Positions 15,214 to 22,990 of a stretch of 64,000 bases of DNA are shown piece by piece. The notes under the pieces were generated by a model. That model was not told the DNA's origin. It saw nothing but the letters and a program-made list of their open reading frames with translations, and made no database searches. The translations under genes and the position numbers were made by a program. Every line of letters starts with the position of its first letter. The stretch's first letter is position 1. The stretch is from Allobranchiibius huperziae (GTDB taxonomy: Bacteria > Actinomycetota > Actinomycetes > Actinomycetales > Dermatophilaceae), in contig NZ_JACCFW010000003.1 of the NCBI RefSeq assembly GCF_013410455.1, positions 1 through 64,000 of the forward strand, given 5' to 3'.

Positions 15214-15242
15214 ATTATCGCTTATATGTGCAAGTAGTGCAA
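15214..15242 (-). promoter_or_regulatory. Promoter block 4 (ParB/Spo0J gene)
   Basis: Minus strand: -35 TTGCAC (15242-15237), 17-bp spacer containing TACTTGCACATAT, -10 GATAAT (15219-15214), then ATGTCAG at 15209. This is the best consensus match among the four blocks. The leader ATG is in frame with the ParB gene. Confidence 0.75.
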
Positions 15243-15484
15243 GCAATTCAGGGCGTGAGATGTGTCCTTTTGCGGGTATTTCAGTAGTCGCCTCGCGGGT
15301 CGTACGCACTGCGGGTGCCGTGGCAGGTGCTGGCTTTCGTCTCGCGCTCGGATCTGGCTGGGTGGTGGCGCGGGTTACGGGCGTTCGTTCGAGCGGGCCG
15401 GGCCCCCTCGTCGTGGCTGCTGTTGGGGTGCGCAGCGGATCCGCCGGCTGCACGTGGTGCGCCTGGCGGTGGAGTGGGTGTGCT

Positions 15485-16075
15485 CTCGTCTGGCGCACCA
15501 CCCGGGGGGGATGAGTGGCGCACCAGACGAGAACTGCAGCGTGCCGGGAGCGTTTAGGGGCACTCGACCGGCACTGAGCTGCACGCTAAGCGCATCAGTA
15601 GGGGAAGCGCTAGGGGTGTCGCCCCACCTTGAGACACGTGGGGCGACACCTCGCCGCGTCAGCGGCGAGGTCGGGGTTGGCCGTGAGCTCTGGCCCGGTG
15701 CTGAGCTCCCGGGGGAGGTGCGCATCGGGCCAGAGGGCGGCAGCACCGGGAGAAAAGGTGGGGCCTGCTCGACCGGTGCTGCCTGGTCTCACGGTAGACG
15801 CGGCGGGGCAGGGTGGGGTCCCTCGCCCGGCGCAGTTGAAGGGGAAAGCAATGCGCCGAGCGAGGGACTGTGCAGCGCCGACGGGTCCGGGGAAGCCGGT
15901 TGGCGCTGTCGGTGACGGTATGGGCTGGATTATCGGCATGTGTTCAGATTGCGGTATTACGACGGTCGTACGTCTGAGGCGCTTTTGGGTGGGCTGGGCC
16001 ATAGGTTTCGCGTGGATGGGTGCCGCCCTGCCTTCCCGGGGGGAGGAGGGCGGCACCTTGACCGCGTTAGCGGTC
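15485..16075. other. Chain of strong hairpins
   Basis: Arms: 15485-15501/15515-15531 (15 of 17 paired); 15541-15547/15568-15574; 15615-15627/15638-15650 (13 bp perfect); 15649-15657/15662-15670 (9 bp, loop GTCA); 15688-15697/15726-15735 (10 bp); 15739-15749/15773-15783 (11 bp); 15818-15826/15860-15868 with inner 15829-15834/15852-15857; 16020-16029/16047-16056 (10 bp); 16060-16065/16070-16075 (6 bp, loop GTTA). That is nine stems in under 600 bp with little unpaired space, and no coding signal. Confidence 0.75.
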
Positions 16076-16237
16076 GGTGCGCTGCTGGCGGTGGATCTGC
16101 GCCAGGAGCAGCAGCGTCAGCAGCTGCGTTGCGGGTCATGAGCACGGGTGTTCTCCCATCCGGTTGTCGGTGATGCTGGCTAGGGTGTGCTGAGCGGGGC
16201 CCGGACCGGCTCTTACCGACCCGGACCCCTGACTCAG

Positions 16238-16408
16238 CTAGCGGTCAGCAGACCGCCTACGACGTCGCCGAGCTGTCACTCGGCGGCGTCGCTCGCTTTC
16301 GCGGCGGCGGTTACTGGCTGCCGTGCCGAGCGTCGCCACTGCACCTGCAAGCAAGACCACTTGCGTGATCCAGCCGCAGGATCGTTTCGACGATCGACAT
16401 ACCGGCAT
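16238..16408 (-). CDS. Possible 56-aa small membrane protein
   Basis: ATG 16408 opens a frame with a hydrophobic helix (WITQVVLLAGAVATLGTAA) followed by a strongly Arg-rich tail. A GGGAGGAGGAG ribosome-binding site lies immediately before it, but is better spaced for a second ATG 9 nt further on in another frame, whose product starts MSIVETILRL and soon stops. A frameshift between these two frames would give one smooth small membrane protein, so this could be a broken gene. Weak call. Confidence 0.3.
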   Translation of the reverse strand: MPVCRSSKRSCGWITQVVLLAGAVATLGTAASNRRRESERRRRVTARRRRRRSADR

Positions 16409-16714
16409 CTCCTCCTCCCTCAACTGGACCCACCGACCGCGGCGGACCTGCCGCGGCCGGGCCCGCATGGGGCGACCCCTGGACGCCCGCGGTGAGGGTG
16501 GGCCGTCCAGGCCGAAGAGTCCCGGCGGGTGGCCGCGAAATAAGCGCAGCGAGGAACGAGCGCAACGCGTGGCCGCCCGGTGGGGCGTGCCTTGACGGGT
16601 CGGGCCCCCGGCGTGCTGGGCTGGGTGAGCCCTGTGCGTGCCAAACCCGACCACCTACGGACCCCGACCGGCCCGTAGGGCCGCAACGAGCACGGGCCGG
16701 CACAGCCGGCGCCG

Positions 16715-16812
16715 CCAAGGGGTCTGCGACCTGGTGCACGCGGTCACGGGGCAGGTGGGGGGTCCAAGGGGTCTGCGACCTGGTGCACGCGGTCACGGGG
16801 CAGGTGGGGGGT
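16715..16812. repeat. Perfect 49-bp tandem duplication
   Basis: 16715-16763 and 16764-16812 are identical; the unit begins CCAAGGGGTCTGCGACC and contains CACGCGGTCACGGGGCAGG. The next three bases (CCA) restart a third copy. Recent slippage or an iteron pair near the Rep gene are both possible. Confidence 0.9.
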
Positions 16813-17001
16813 CCAGGCGGCCGCAGGCCCCGCGTAGCGGCGCGTCAGCGGCCTGGAGGCCCACCAGTGCCGTGACACACCCCACAGCTGGCAGCGTGAA
16901 CGCAGCCATGCACTGCAGGGGACCGGGCCGGCGCGGGGTTGGCCGGCCGATCACAGTGCCGCAGCGCAGCGAAGGCCCCGCACCCTCGCCCCTGGTGGGG
17001 C

Positions 17002-17235
17002 ATGATGCGTCGAATGCGCCAGAAGGAATTCCGGGCCGCGGCGCTGCCCGGCGTCATCCTCGGGGGGTTTTGCGGCTTAGTCGCGGTGTGGGCGGTCTTC
17101 CCAGGAATGAACGCACTCGGCTTTCACGCGTTTTGGCAGCACATCCTTGGCGCCGTCGTCGCAGGTTTGATCATCGGGCTCGGCGTAGGGCTCATCCGGC
17201 GACGCGTAGCGGCGCGGAACGTCACGCGTCAGTAG
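17002..17235 (+). CDS. Small membrane protein, unknown function
   Basis: A 77-aa protein with a basic start (RRMRQKEFRAAA) and two hydrophobic helices (LPGVILGGFCGLVAVWAVF and HILGAVVAGLIIGLGVGLI), ending in Arg residues. ATG 17002 has GGTGGGG just upstream; the frame extends to 16939 without a site. Topology suggests both ends inside. No family recognised. Confidence 0.55.
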   Translation: MMRRMRQKEFRAAALPGVILGGFCGLVAVWAVFPGMNALGFHAFWQHILGAVVAGLIIGLGVGLIRRRVAARNVTRQ

Positions 17236-17424
17236 CTGCTTAGACGGCGCAGGTTTTCATCTGGCGAGGTGCACAAGCAGCTGGTGAGGAGGGAGGGGGT
17301 CGGTGGTGTGAGGAGACGGGCACGCCCCAGCGGTCACCGAGATCTGGAGAAGGGTTCACAGGCGGCTGGTCGACGCCCGTAGCACGTGCCAGGTGATGGG
17401 CACAGGTCACCTGGTCGCGTTGTG

Positions 17425-17440
17425 TCGAACGCGTGTTCGA
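17425..17440 (+). promoter_or_regulatory. Perfect LexA (SOS) box
   Basis: TCGAAC GCGT GTTCGA is a perfect palindrome and fits the actinobacterial LexA consensus TCGAAC(N4)GTTCGA. Two bases after it, TACGCT (17442-17447) can serve as -10, placing the transcription start on the GTG at 17455. LexA binding here would cover the promoter. Confidence 0.8.
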
Positions 17441-17454
17441 ATACGCTGGGCGGG

Positions 17455-17721
17455 GTGGGGCAGTCCAGGTCCGAGCGCACGTGGCCGCGGCCACGGACGA
17501 CCCGGCACGTATGGGTCAGATCCAAAGACCTGCACCCGCACCAGCCACCGGATCAGGGCCTGGTCGTTGCCTGGAGGCGCCGCTCGTGGGTGTGGGAGGC
17601 GCTGGTGGTGATCGTGCGGCTACGACCGGGGGAGGAGCCAGTCGTCGTGCAACGGTGGGTGCCGGCCAAGGATCTGCGGCCGGTGCCAGCCGATCCGAAC
17701 CGGGCGTTTGGTCTGCACTGA
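17455..17721 (+). CDS. SOS-controlled small protein, unknown function
   Basis: An 88-aa basic, Trp/Val-rich protein: HVWVRSKDLHPHQ, then VVAWRRRSWVWEALVVIVRL and WVPAKDLRPVPADPN, ending FGLH. The amphipathic strand-rich pattern is that of a compact beta protein. GTG 17455 is chosen because the LexA box and a -10-like TACGCT place a leaderless start exactly there; GTG 17386 and 17422 are in frame but lie upstream of, or overlapping, the box. The window shows no other gene in this unit; the next gene is on the opposite strand. Role unknown; DNA-damage induction is inferred from the box. Confidence 0.6.
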   Translation: MGQSRSERTWPRPRTTRHVWVRSKDLHPHQPPDQGLVVAWRRRSWVWEALVVIVRLRPGEEPVVVQRWVPAKDLRPVPADPNRAFGLH

Positions 17722-17747
17722 CACAGGGTCAGCTGCTTGCAACGTCC

Positions 17748-18119
17748 TCACGCCCGCGGGTGTGGGGCGGGGCGGATGAAGTAGGCGCCCAATCGGGTCA
17801 TGCCGTCGTGGTTGATCGCCCAGGTCGCGGGTTTCGGACCGCGATGCTCGTGCAGGGCGACGAGGCCAATGTCGCGCAGCTGGGTCAGCCGGTCCCGGGT
17901 CACCGTGGGCTCGAGCTGGGCCAGCTCCTGGACCTGATGGCGGGTGCAAGGGCCGCGCTGGGCCAGCACGCCGAGCACGGTGATGGCGCCGGCCCGGCCA
18001 AGCACCCGCATCTTGTGCTGCACCACGGCCGAGTCCGGGCCGGAGAGCCAATCCTGCACCGCACCCGGCGGCCACGTGGCGCTCTCGGCGTCCGAAGACG
18101 GTGGCGTGTTGGTGCTCAC
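17748..18119 (-). CDS. Winged-helix (MarR/ArsR-like) protein downstream of rep
   Basis: A 123-aa protein with VLGVLAQRGPCTRHQVQELA, EPTVTRDRLTQLRDIGLV and a following beta-wing, a classic winged helix at about residues 45-105. GTG 18119 lies 30 bp after the rep-like gene's stop; an in-frame ATG at 18176 would overlap rep. Position and size suggest a copy-number or transcriptional regulator cotranscribed with rep. No effector site is visible. Confidence 0.6.
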   Translation of the reverse strand: MSTNTPPSSDAESATWPPGAVQDWLSGPDSAVVQHKMRVLGRAGAITVLGVLAQRGPCTRHQVQELAQLEPTVTRDRLTQLRDIGLVALHEHRGPKPATWAINHDGMTRLGAYFIRPAPHPRA

Positions 18120-18148
18120 GAGGTGCAGTCTGGCTGCGACAAGGCGGC

Positions 18149-19366
18149 TTAGAACGGTGATTCGTCGACATCCCACCCGCCGACGTCGACCAGCTCGTGC
18201 AACTGTGCGCGGCGGTGGGCCGGGTCAGGACAGGGCCTGGCCCCGTCGAGCTGGCCCTGTGCGTCGCGGATCTCGATCCACCCCTCGCACTCATCCCGGT
18301 CGCACCGGCCCGTTGGCGCCGGGGCAGGCGTGGTGAACGCCGCGCCGGGGTGGTCGGCTTGTTCGTCGAGCTCGCGCAGCATCGCTGCGAACAGCACTGC
18401 GGGGCGGGTGCGCACGGCCCGGTCGGCAAGCGGGGAGCGTCGGCCTTGCCGCAGCGCGGCGTCGGCCAGGGCGTGCACCAAATCGTCCGCGGTCCAGGCG
18501 GGCGTGCACATGGTGAACCGTGTCAGAGCCGGGGAGAGGCGTCTGGGGCCCTCGGAGGCCAGCCAGGGCAGGGTCTGGGCCATTTGCACGGCCAGTCGAC
18601 GGACCGCTGAGCGGTCGGACCCTCTTGGTCGAGGCTGTCGCGGCGAAGCCGCGGCCGCTTTCTGGCCGCTCGCGGCCTGTTTCGGTTTGACGGAAGGGTT
18701 CTCACAGTCCGGTTGGGCTGGAAGTGGGGTACCTCTGGTAGGGGTATCTATCCACAGTTCACGCGGGATCGCAGTGGGGCAGGTGAAGGCCACTTCTGTG
18801 GATAACCCTCGCTGGCGAGAGCCGCGGCGGCGTGCGGCGGTGCACTCGGTGACGTTGAGCATGCGCCCGGTCTGGATGACGACCTCCAGGCCAATCTCTC
18901 GTGCCACTCGTTGGCACACCTTGACCGCGTTCACGCCCACCTGGAGCACGCTGGCGACAGTGTCGGGGCGCACGATGCACCGCCTACCGGTACCGACCAG
19001 GGCATACCCAGACCGGACGGTCAGGTAGCGACGCATCAGGTTCGGCGAGACGCGTCGATGCAGTTTGTCGGCGTGCACGGCTAAGGCGACGGGCACCACG
19101 GTGGTCAGCCAGTGCTCGCGGCTGACCCACACCGGCACCCGGGCGTACGCCCCGTCGGGGGCGTACTGGTGATGGCCCCGTGTGGCGTTGGTGGGGCCGC
19201 GGTCGTCTTGGTGCCACCGGGGCAGCACCGAGGGGCGCTGGCGGCAGGCCAGCTCGACGTACGGCGCGTCGATCGGAGCGCAGGCACGGTGGGTGAAGAC
19301 ACGCCCTAAATCTGGGTGCGCAGGATTGTGGCGTGTCAGGGCAGCATGAGTTATCTTGGGCAGCAC
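18149..19366 (-). CDS. Probable plasmid replication initiator (winged-helix, zinc-ribbon tail)
   Basis: A 405-aa basic protein. Residues about 110-180 form a winged-helix domain (LMRRYLTVRSGYALVG, then DTVASVLQVGVNAVKVCQRVAREIGLEVV). Residues 205-260 are a Pro/Lys/Ala linker, and 260-330 a second helical domain. Near the end CDRDECEGWIEI and ARPCPDPAHR have the spacing of the degraded zinc ribbon seen in actinobacterial plasmid and phage replication proteins. Two facing DnaA boxes lie inside the gene, supporting a Rep role with an internal origin. GTG 19366 is preceded by AGGTGG. Assignment is by architecture and context, not by a clear family match. Confidence 0.55.
   Translation of the reverse strand: MLPKITHAALTRHNPAHPDLGRVFTHRACAPIDAPYVELACRQRPSVLPRWHQDDRGPTNATRGHHQYAPDGAYARVPVWVSREHWLTTVVPVALAVHADKLHRRVSPNLMRRYLTVRSGYALVGTGRRCIVRPDTVASVLQVGVNAVKVCQRVAREIGLEVVIQTGRMLNVTECTAARRRGSRQRGLSTEVAFTCPTAIPRELWIDTPTRGTPLPAQPDCENPSVKPKQAASGQKAAAASPRQPRPRGSDRSAVRRLAVQMAQTLPWLASEGPRRLSPALTRFTMCTPAWTADDLVHALADAALRQGRRSPLADRAVRTRPAVLFAAMLRELDEQADHPGAAFTTPAPAPTGRCDRDECEGWIEIRDAQGQLDGARPCPDPAHRRAQLHELVDVGGWDVDESPF
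18748..18805. promoter_or_regulatory. Two facing DnaA boxes inside the rep-like gene
   Basis: CTATCCACA at 18748-18756 (8 of 9 matches to TTATCCACA) and TGTGGATAA at 18797-18805, the exact complement of TTATCCACA, face each other 40 bp apart. Chance occurrence of a perfect box in GC-rich DNA is low, and a pair is less likely still. A replication origin within the rep coding region is known for several plasmid families. Confidence 0.5.
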
Positions 19367-19438
19367 GAAGCCACCTATCTGGGCGATACGGATTCGTAGC
19401 CGGCTGGTAACCGGCGCAGAACTTAAGAGCTAGACGAC

Positions 19439-19463
19439 AGGCCGCCGCTGGTAACGGCGGCCT
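19439..19463 (+). terminator. Hairpin with T-run
   Basis: AGGCCGCCG (19439-19447) pairs with CGGCGGCCT (19455-19463), followed by TTGTCGT. A second stem ATCGGGGC/GCCCCGAT (19471-19478/19482-19489) follows, and a smaller GCCGG/CCGGC stem precedes it near 19400. On the plus strand it reads as a rho-independent terminator, but no plus-strand gene ends here. It could end an antisense RNA that counters rep, or act in reverse to insulate rep from the gene at 19493. Confidence 0.5.
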
Positions 19464-19492
19464 TTGTCGTATCGGGGCGCTGCCCCGATCGG

Positions 19493-19696
19493 CTATCCGG
19501 TCATGGGAAGCCGATCTTGTTGAAGGTCGTGATGGGGAGCCTGATCAGGCATACCCAAGTGATCGGCTAGGACCGTCACCATGTAGTCGCTGATGCTCAT
19601 CCCAGCGTCGGCCGCGGCATCCCGTACCGCCTTGTCGAGGGGCTGTGGGGCTCTGCAGCCGAGTAGCGCGCGTGCGCCCTTGCTCGGTCGTCCCAT
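19493..19696 (-). CDS. Ribbon-helix-helix-like small protein
   Basis: A 67-aa protein starting MGRPSKGARALLGCRAP, then LDKAVRDAAADAGMSISDYMVTVLADHLG. This is a short strand plus two helices of the ribbon-helix-helix/CopG type, very common in Actinobacteria as antitoxin-like or copy-control proteins. ATG 19696 fits the family start; the frame is open to 19735. It lies upstream of rep on the same strand and could repress it. No toxin gene is adjacent. Confidence 0.65.
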   Translation of the reverse strand: MGRPSKGARALLGCRAPQPLDKAVRDAAADAGMSISDYMVTVLADHLGMPDQAPHHDLQQDRLPMTG

Positions 19697-20191
19697 GGGG
19701 CGAGTGTGGCCTAGAGGAATAACGGTTACAACCATCTGAGAAGGTGTGTCGCGCGTGGGGCAAGAGTTGCGCGTGAGACTCGACTGCGGCGCTGTTGTGG
19801 TTTATCAACCTGCTTTGGTGGCTCAGACGTGAGCCTGCGCTGCAGGTCCATCGTGTGCATCTCGGGCGTGCGTCGAACAGCACGTGTGCGCGGCTACTGT
19901 TCTGTGGCCTCGGTGTTGCGCCTGGGGCTAAGTCAGCCGGTAGGAGAATCCGGCAGCCCAACGCTGCTGCGCGCGTAGGTGTCTTGGGGATGATGCGCCG
20001 AAGGTGCGTACGAGTTAGTCGAGCGTGACCGGTAGCGCTGAAGTGTGTGTATAGACGGACTGCCCACAGGGCGCCTGGACACGATTATGGTGTGGGCGAG
20101 GGGAAGCGGGCCGGGGCCGTTTGGCTATCCAAAATCTGGGGTCTGTGCTGCGGCTTGCCTAAGACCATCAACAGGGAGAAGTGATCTACAT
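19697..20191. other. Intergenic region upstream of the sedolisin gene
   Basis: Divergent spacer between the ribbon-helix-helix gene and the protease gene. Small frames (for example 19795-20028) have no ribbon of sensible composition or ribosome-binding site. I see no clear promoter, repeat or RNA gene in it. Confidence 0.4.
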
Positions 20192-22066
20192 ATGAAGCGT
20201 CGCACACTGGCTGCTGTCACAGCAGTCGTTACGGCTGCTGCTGTTGCACCCGCGGCAGGTGCTTATGCCGCGGGTACCGGTAGCAGCAAGACCACCCTCG
20301 CCAATTCCGGTGTGGCCGGGCTGATTGGCGGCAGTAGCCGGGTGTCCTATTCGGCCCCACTCGAAGCCGATCAGAGCCTGAGCCTGGCTCTTCAGCTGCC
20401 ACAGCGCAATACGGGTTTGGCGAACGCCTTGCTCGCGAAGGGCACCGTCGTGTCTACAGCGACGTACGCCAAGATGTTTGGCGCCTCCCCGGCTCAGCTC
20501 AAAGCCGCCACCGCCTGGGCAAGATCCCAGGGCCTGACGGTGACCTCGGTCAGCGCCGCATCTGGTCAGGTGCAGGTCACTGGATCAACCACCCGGGTGA
20601 ACAAGGCTTTCGGTGTCACGATGCGGGCCGCGACCTTGGGTTCGACCCGCGGGTACGCCGCTCAGGGCACGCCTGCCGTACCGAGTGCGCTGGGCATCAC
20701 GGGGGTGTCGGGCCTGACCTCGCTGCACAAGATGGTGCCGATGAACACGGCAAACCTGGCCACCAAGCGCACTTCGCTGACAACCCGCGCTGTGGCGCCT
20801 CACGCCAATGGCGCCACGGACGGTTCGACCGCGTGTGCCCCGTACTGGGGTGACCATCTTTACCCCGCGGCGAAGAAGTACTCCGTGGAGTCCAACTACC
20901 TGTGCGGGTACCTGCCCCAGGACCTGGCGGTGATGTACAAGAACTCCGCCGCGTCGAAAGCAGCCCCCACTCTCGGGATCCTGTTGTGGCATGACGACCC
21001 GCAGGTTCAGAGCCTGACCAACACGTACATGGCGGCCGCGAAGTACGCGCCACTGACCAAGTACAGCAAGACGGTGGCGGCCGCGAACGCCAACGACGCG
21101 AAGTGTGACAACTCGCCCGGTGAGCAGGACCTGGATGTGCAGTCCTCTCACTCGATCGCACCGGATGCTGCCATTCACTACTACGGCGCCGCGAGTTGCT
21201 TCGACGCGGACCTGACGAAGCAGTTGCAGCTGGCCGTTGACCAGCACGTTGTTTCCACCATCAGCATGTCGTTCGGCAGCCCTAGCGACGCGGGCATGTC
21301 GGCAGCGGAGAAGGCTGCATGGGATCGCCCCTTGCGGCAGGCTGCGCTGACCGGGATCAGCGCGTTCGCCTCCACCGGTGATGCGGGAGACAACTCCTTC
21401 ACCGAGGGTCACCCGACGGTGAGCTACCCGGCCGCGAACGCTTACCTCACCGCTGTTGGCGGCACAACGGTCGGGATGCGCAAGGACGGATCGTTTGCCA
21501 CCGTGACCGGCTGGGAGTCTCGTTTCTTCACCCAGGCCAACACCAACGTCGCCTCCTTCGTCGACGTCACCAGCAGTACAGCCGCCCAGCAGGGCAACTA
21601 CAGCGGTGGCGGCGGCGGGTTGAGCTCCACGTGGGCCCAGCCCACCTGGCAGCACGGTGTCATCAAGAGCTCGTCCACGCGGCGTGCGGTGCCGGACATC
21701 TCGGCCATCGCAGACCCGTACACCGGATTCACGATCCGCACGACCGAGCAAGGCCAAACCGGGTACATCGCGTTCGGCGGGACCAGCCTGGCCAGCCCGG
21801 TCACTGCAGCCCTGGTCGGCATCGCTAAGGCCACCAACAAGGCGGTCATCGGCAACGTGGCACAGAAGCTGTACTCCATCGGTTCGGCCATCTCAGATGT
21901 AAACGCACCGTCGAAGTCGGGCGAGTTCCTCAAGACATCCGCGGGGCAGAACATTGTCGTAGGCAACGACGCCAAGCCCCAGAGCCTGGTCTCTGCCAAG
22001 GGATGGGACAGCGCGACCGGTTTGGGCACACCCAACGGTGCAGCCTTCCTGTCGGCAATCAAGTAA
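20192..22066 (+). CDS. Secreted S53 family (sedolisin/kumamolisin-like) serine protease
   Basis: A 624-aa secreted acid-active type protease. The signal peptide spans residues 1 to about 27 (MKRRTL, hydrophobic AAVTAVVTAAAVAPA, AYA). The pro-kumamolisin activation domain covers about 45-195 (SLSLALQLPQRN). The catalytic domain follows: Glu311 and Asp315 in GEQDLD, oxyanion Asp397 in STGDAGDN, and nucleophile Ser532 in FGGTSLASP, the complete S53 set. The C-terminal calcium site GWDSATGLGTPNG is intact. ATG 20192 has AGGGAGAAG upstream. It is followed by a terminator and by a secreted Ser/Thr-rich protein that may be its partner or substrate. Confidence 0.93.
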   Translation: MKRRTLAAVTAVVTAAAVAPAAGAYAAGTGSSKTTLANSGVAGLIGGSSRVSYSAPLEADQSLSLALQLPQRNTGLANALLAKGTVVSTATYAKMFGASPAQLKAATAWARSQGLTVTSVSAASGQVQVTGSTTRVNKAFGVTMRAATLGSTRGYAAQGTPAVPSALGITGVSGLTSLHKMVPMNTANLATKRTSLTTRAVAPHANGATDGSTACAPYWGDHLYPAAKKYSVESNYLCGYLPQDLAVMYKNSAASKAAPTLGILLWHDDPQVQSLTNTYMAAAKYAPLTKYSKTVAAANANDAKCDNSPGEQDLDVQSSHSIAPDAAIHYYGAASCFDADLTKQLQLAVDQHVVSTISMSFGSPSDAGMSAAEKAAWDRPLRQAALTGISAFASTGDAGDNSFTEGHPTVSYPAANAYLTAVGGTTVGMRKDGSFATVTGWESRFFTQANTNVASFVDVTSSTAAQQGNYSGGGGGLSSTWAQPTWQHGVIKSSSTRRAVPDISAIADPYTGFTIRTTEQGQTGYIAFGGTSLASPVTAALVGIAKATNKAVIGNVAQKLYSIGSAISDVNAPSKSGEFLKTSAGQNIVVGNDAKPQSLVSAKGWDSATGLGTPNGAAFLSAIK

Positions 22067-22079
22067 CCGCTCGCGGATC

Positions 22080-22111
22080 GGTGGCCGGGAATCAACAGGT
22101 TCCCGGCCACC
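22080..22111 (+). terminator. Terminator after the sedolisin gene
   Basis: GGTGGCCGGGAA (22080-22091) pairs perfectly with TTCCCGGCCACC (22100-22111), 13 bp after the stop. No T-tract. Confidence 0.7.
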
Positions 22112-22263
22112 GGCCACACGGTTCGTACTCCCGCCAGGTCATGGCTACGGGACGAACACCCACATCAGGTAGCACCCATTCACTCACATGAGAACCGCCC
22201 GCGTTGTCCGCGCGGCCACGGATGCTACTGATCCTTATCCGTAATACTGAGAGGAAAAATTCG

Positions 22264-22962
22264 ATGAAGCGCAACACCGCGCTCTTTGGCGCATCAGCCG
22301 CCGTCGGCATCACGGCCGCGGCGGGTCTCATCATCACCAGCGCGAACAGCTCCGCTGCCGTGTCTTCACCGGCGTTGGGAATCGCGTACAGCACAACCAC
22401 CGGGTCCAGTGGCTTCCGAACGGGGCACGTAGCGGATCCGGACGGAACCTTTTCCGCCAACGCAGCGGTGTCGGGCCACACCGCCACCATCACTGGGTAT
22501 GCGATGCCGCTGTTGAACGTCAGCGGCATCAGCGTCACTACCTCCTGCGTGGGCACCAATGCTCGCACCGTTGTCACCGGGGGTGGAGCGGCTGGCACGT
22601 ACACCGCGCGAACGACCGTGTCGGCAGCGAAGTTCACCGGTAACGCCAATGCGGTGGGAACGGTGACGTTCTTGCCGAGGTTTGGTGTGAACACGGTGGG
22701 TGCCTATTACGACTTGACCGCGGCGGGTCTGGGTAAGTACATCGAGCTTGGTGCTGTGAACTGCGCGGCTGCGTCGACGACCACGTCGACGAGCACCCGT
22801 ACATCGACTAGCACCACGTCCCCGACGTCTACTCGTACGTCGACCAGCACCTCAACCGGCACCTCTACGTCCACCTCAACGCCGACCAGTACCTCCACCT
22901 CGACGGGCACGCAGCCGCCAACCCCGACGGCTACCACCACCACGCTGCCCGTTACTGGCTGA
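22264..22962 (+). CDS. Secreted Ser/Thr-rich protein ending in LPVTG
   Basis: A 232-aa protein. The signal peptide spans residues 1 to about 32 (KR start, hydrophobic core VGITAAAGLIITSA, then SSAA). A beta-type domain follows (about 33-165) with two Cys (TSCVGT and VNCAA) that can pair outside the cell. A long low-complexity tail of TST/STS repeats (about 166-223) looks like a cell-wall spacer. The protein ends exactly at LPVTG, a sortase motif, but has no hydrophobic segment or basic tail after it, and reading past the stop shows none. It may be a truncated sortase substrate, now secreted. ATG 22264 has GAGAGGAAAAA upstream. Confidence 0.75.
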   Translation: MKRNTALFGASAAVGITAAAGLIITSANSSAAVSSPALGIAYSTTTGSSGFRTGHVADPDGTFSANAAVSGHTATITGYAMPLLNVSGISVTTSCVGTNARTVVTGGGAAGTYTARTTVSAAKFTGNANAVGTVTFLPRFGVNTVGAYYDLTAAGLGKYIELGAVNCAAASTTTSTSTRTSTSTTSPTSTRTSTSTSTGTSTSTSTPTSTSTSTGTQPPTPTATTTTLPVTG

Positions 22963-22990
22963 CGTAAGCCTTACAGTCCTCGTGGTGAGA

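Larger units (their letters stand above)
15243..17001. other. 1.76-kb non-coding stretch, origin or structured-RNA candidate
   Basis: Long frames exist here only because the GC content is very high; none has a recognisable product or a ribosome-binding site. The stretch holds the hairpin chain at 15485-16075, a possible 56-aa gene at 16238-16408 and the 49-bp tandem repeat at 16715-16812. It lies between the partition/ParB region and the Rep-like gene, where a replication origin, centromere or incompatibility RNA would be expected. Confidence 0.5.

Noticed and set aside
15187-15501. 104-aa minus-strand frame upstream of ParB
   Set aside because: It passes through promoter block 4 and has a Thr/Pro/Arg low-complexity product.
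15262-16141. Several plus-strand frames of 100-217 aa in the structured region
   Set aside because: No ribosome-binding sites, low-complexity Gly/Arg/Pro products, and the sequence is explained by hairpins.
16715-16812. CRISPR or insertion-sequence ends
   Set aside because: Only a head-to-tail duplication, no spacers, no transposase and no terminal inverted repeats.
19380-19465. tRNA gene near the rep promoter
   Set aside because: Stem-loops are present but there is no T-loop GTTCRA, no acceptor pairing and no anticodon arm of correct spacing; better read as terminator-like hairpins.
20585-21757. 390-aa minus-strand frame inside the sedolisin gene
   Set aside because: Antisense of a complete S53 protease with all catalytic residues; Arg/Val/Gly-rich product without domain pattern.
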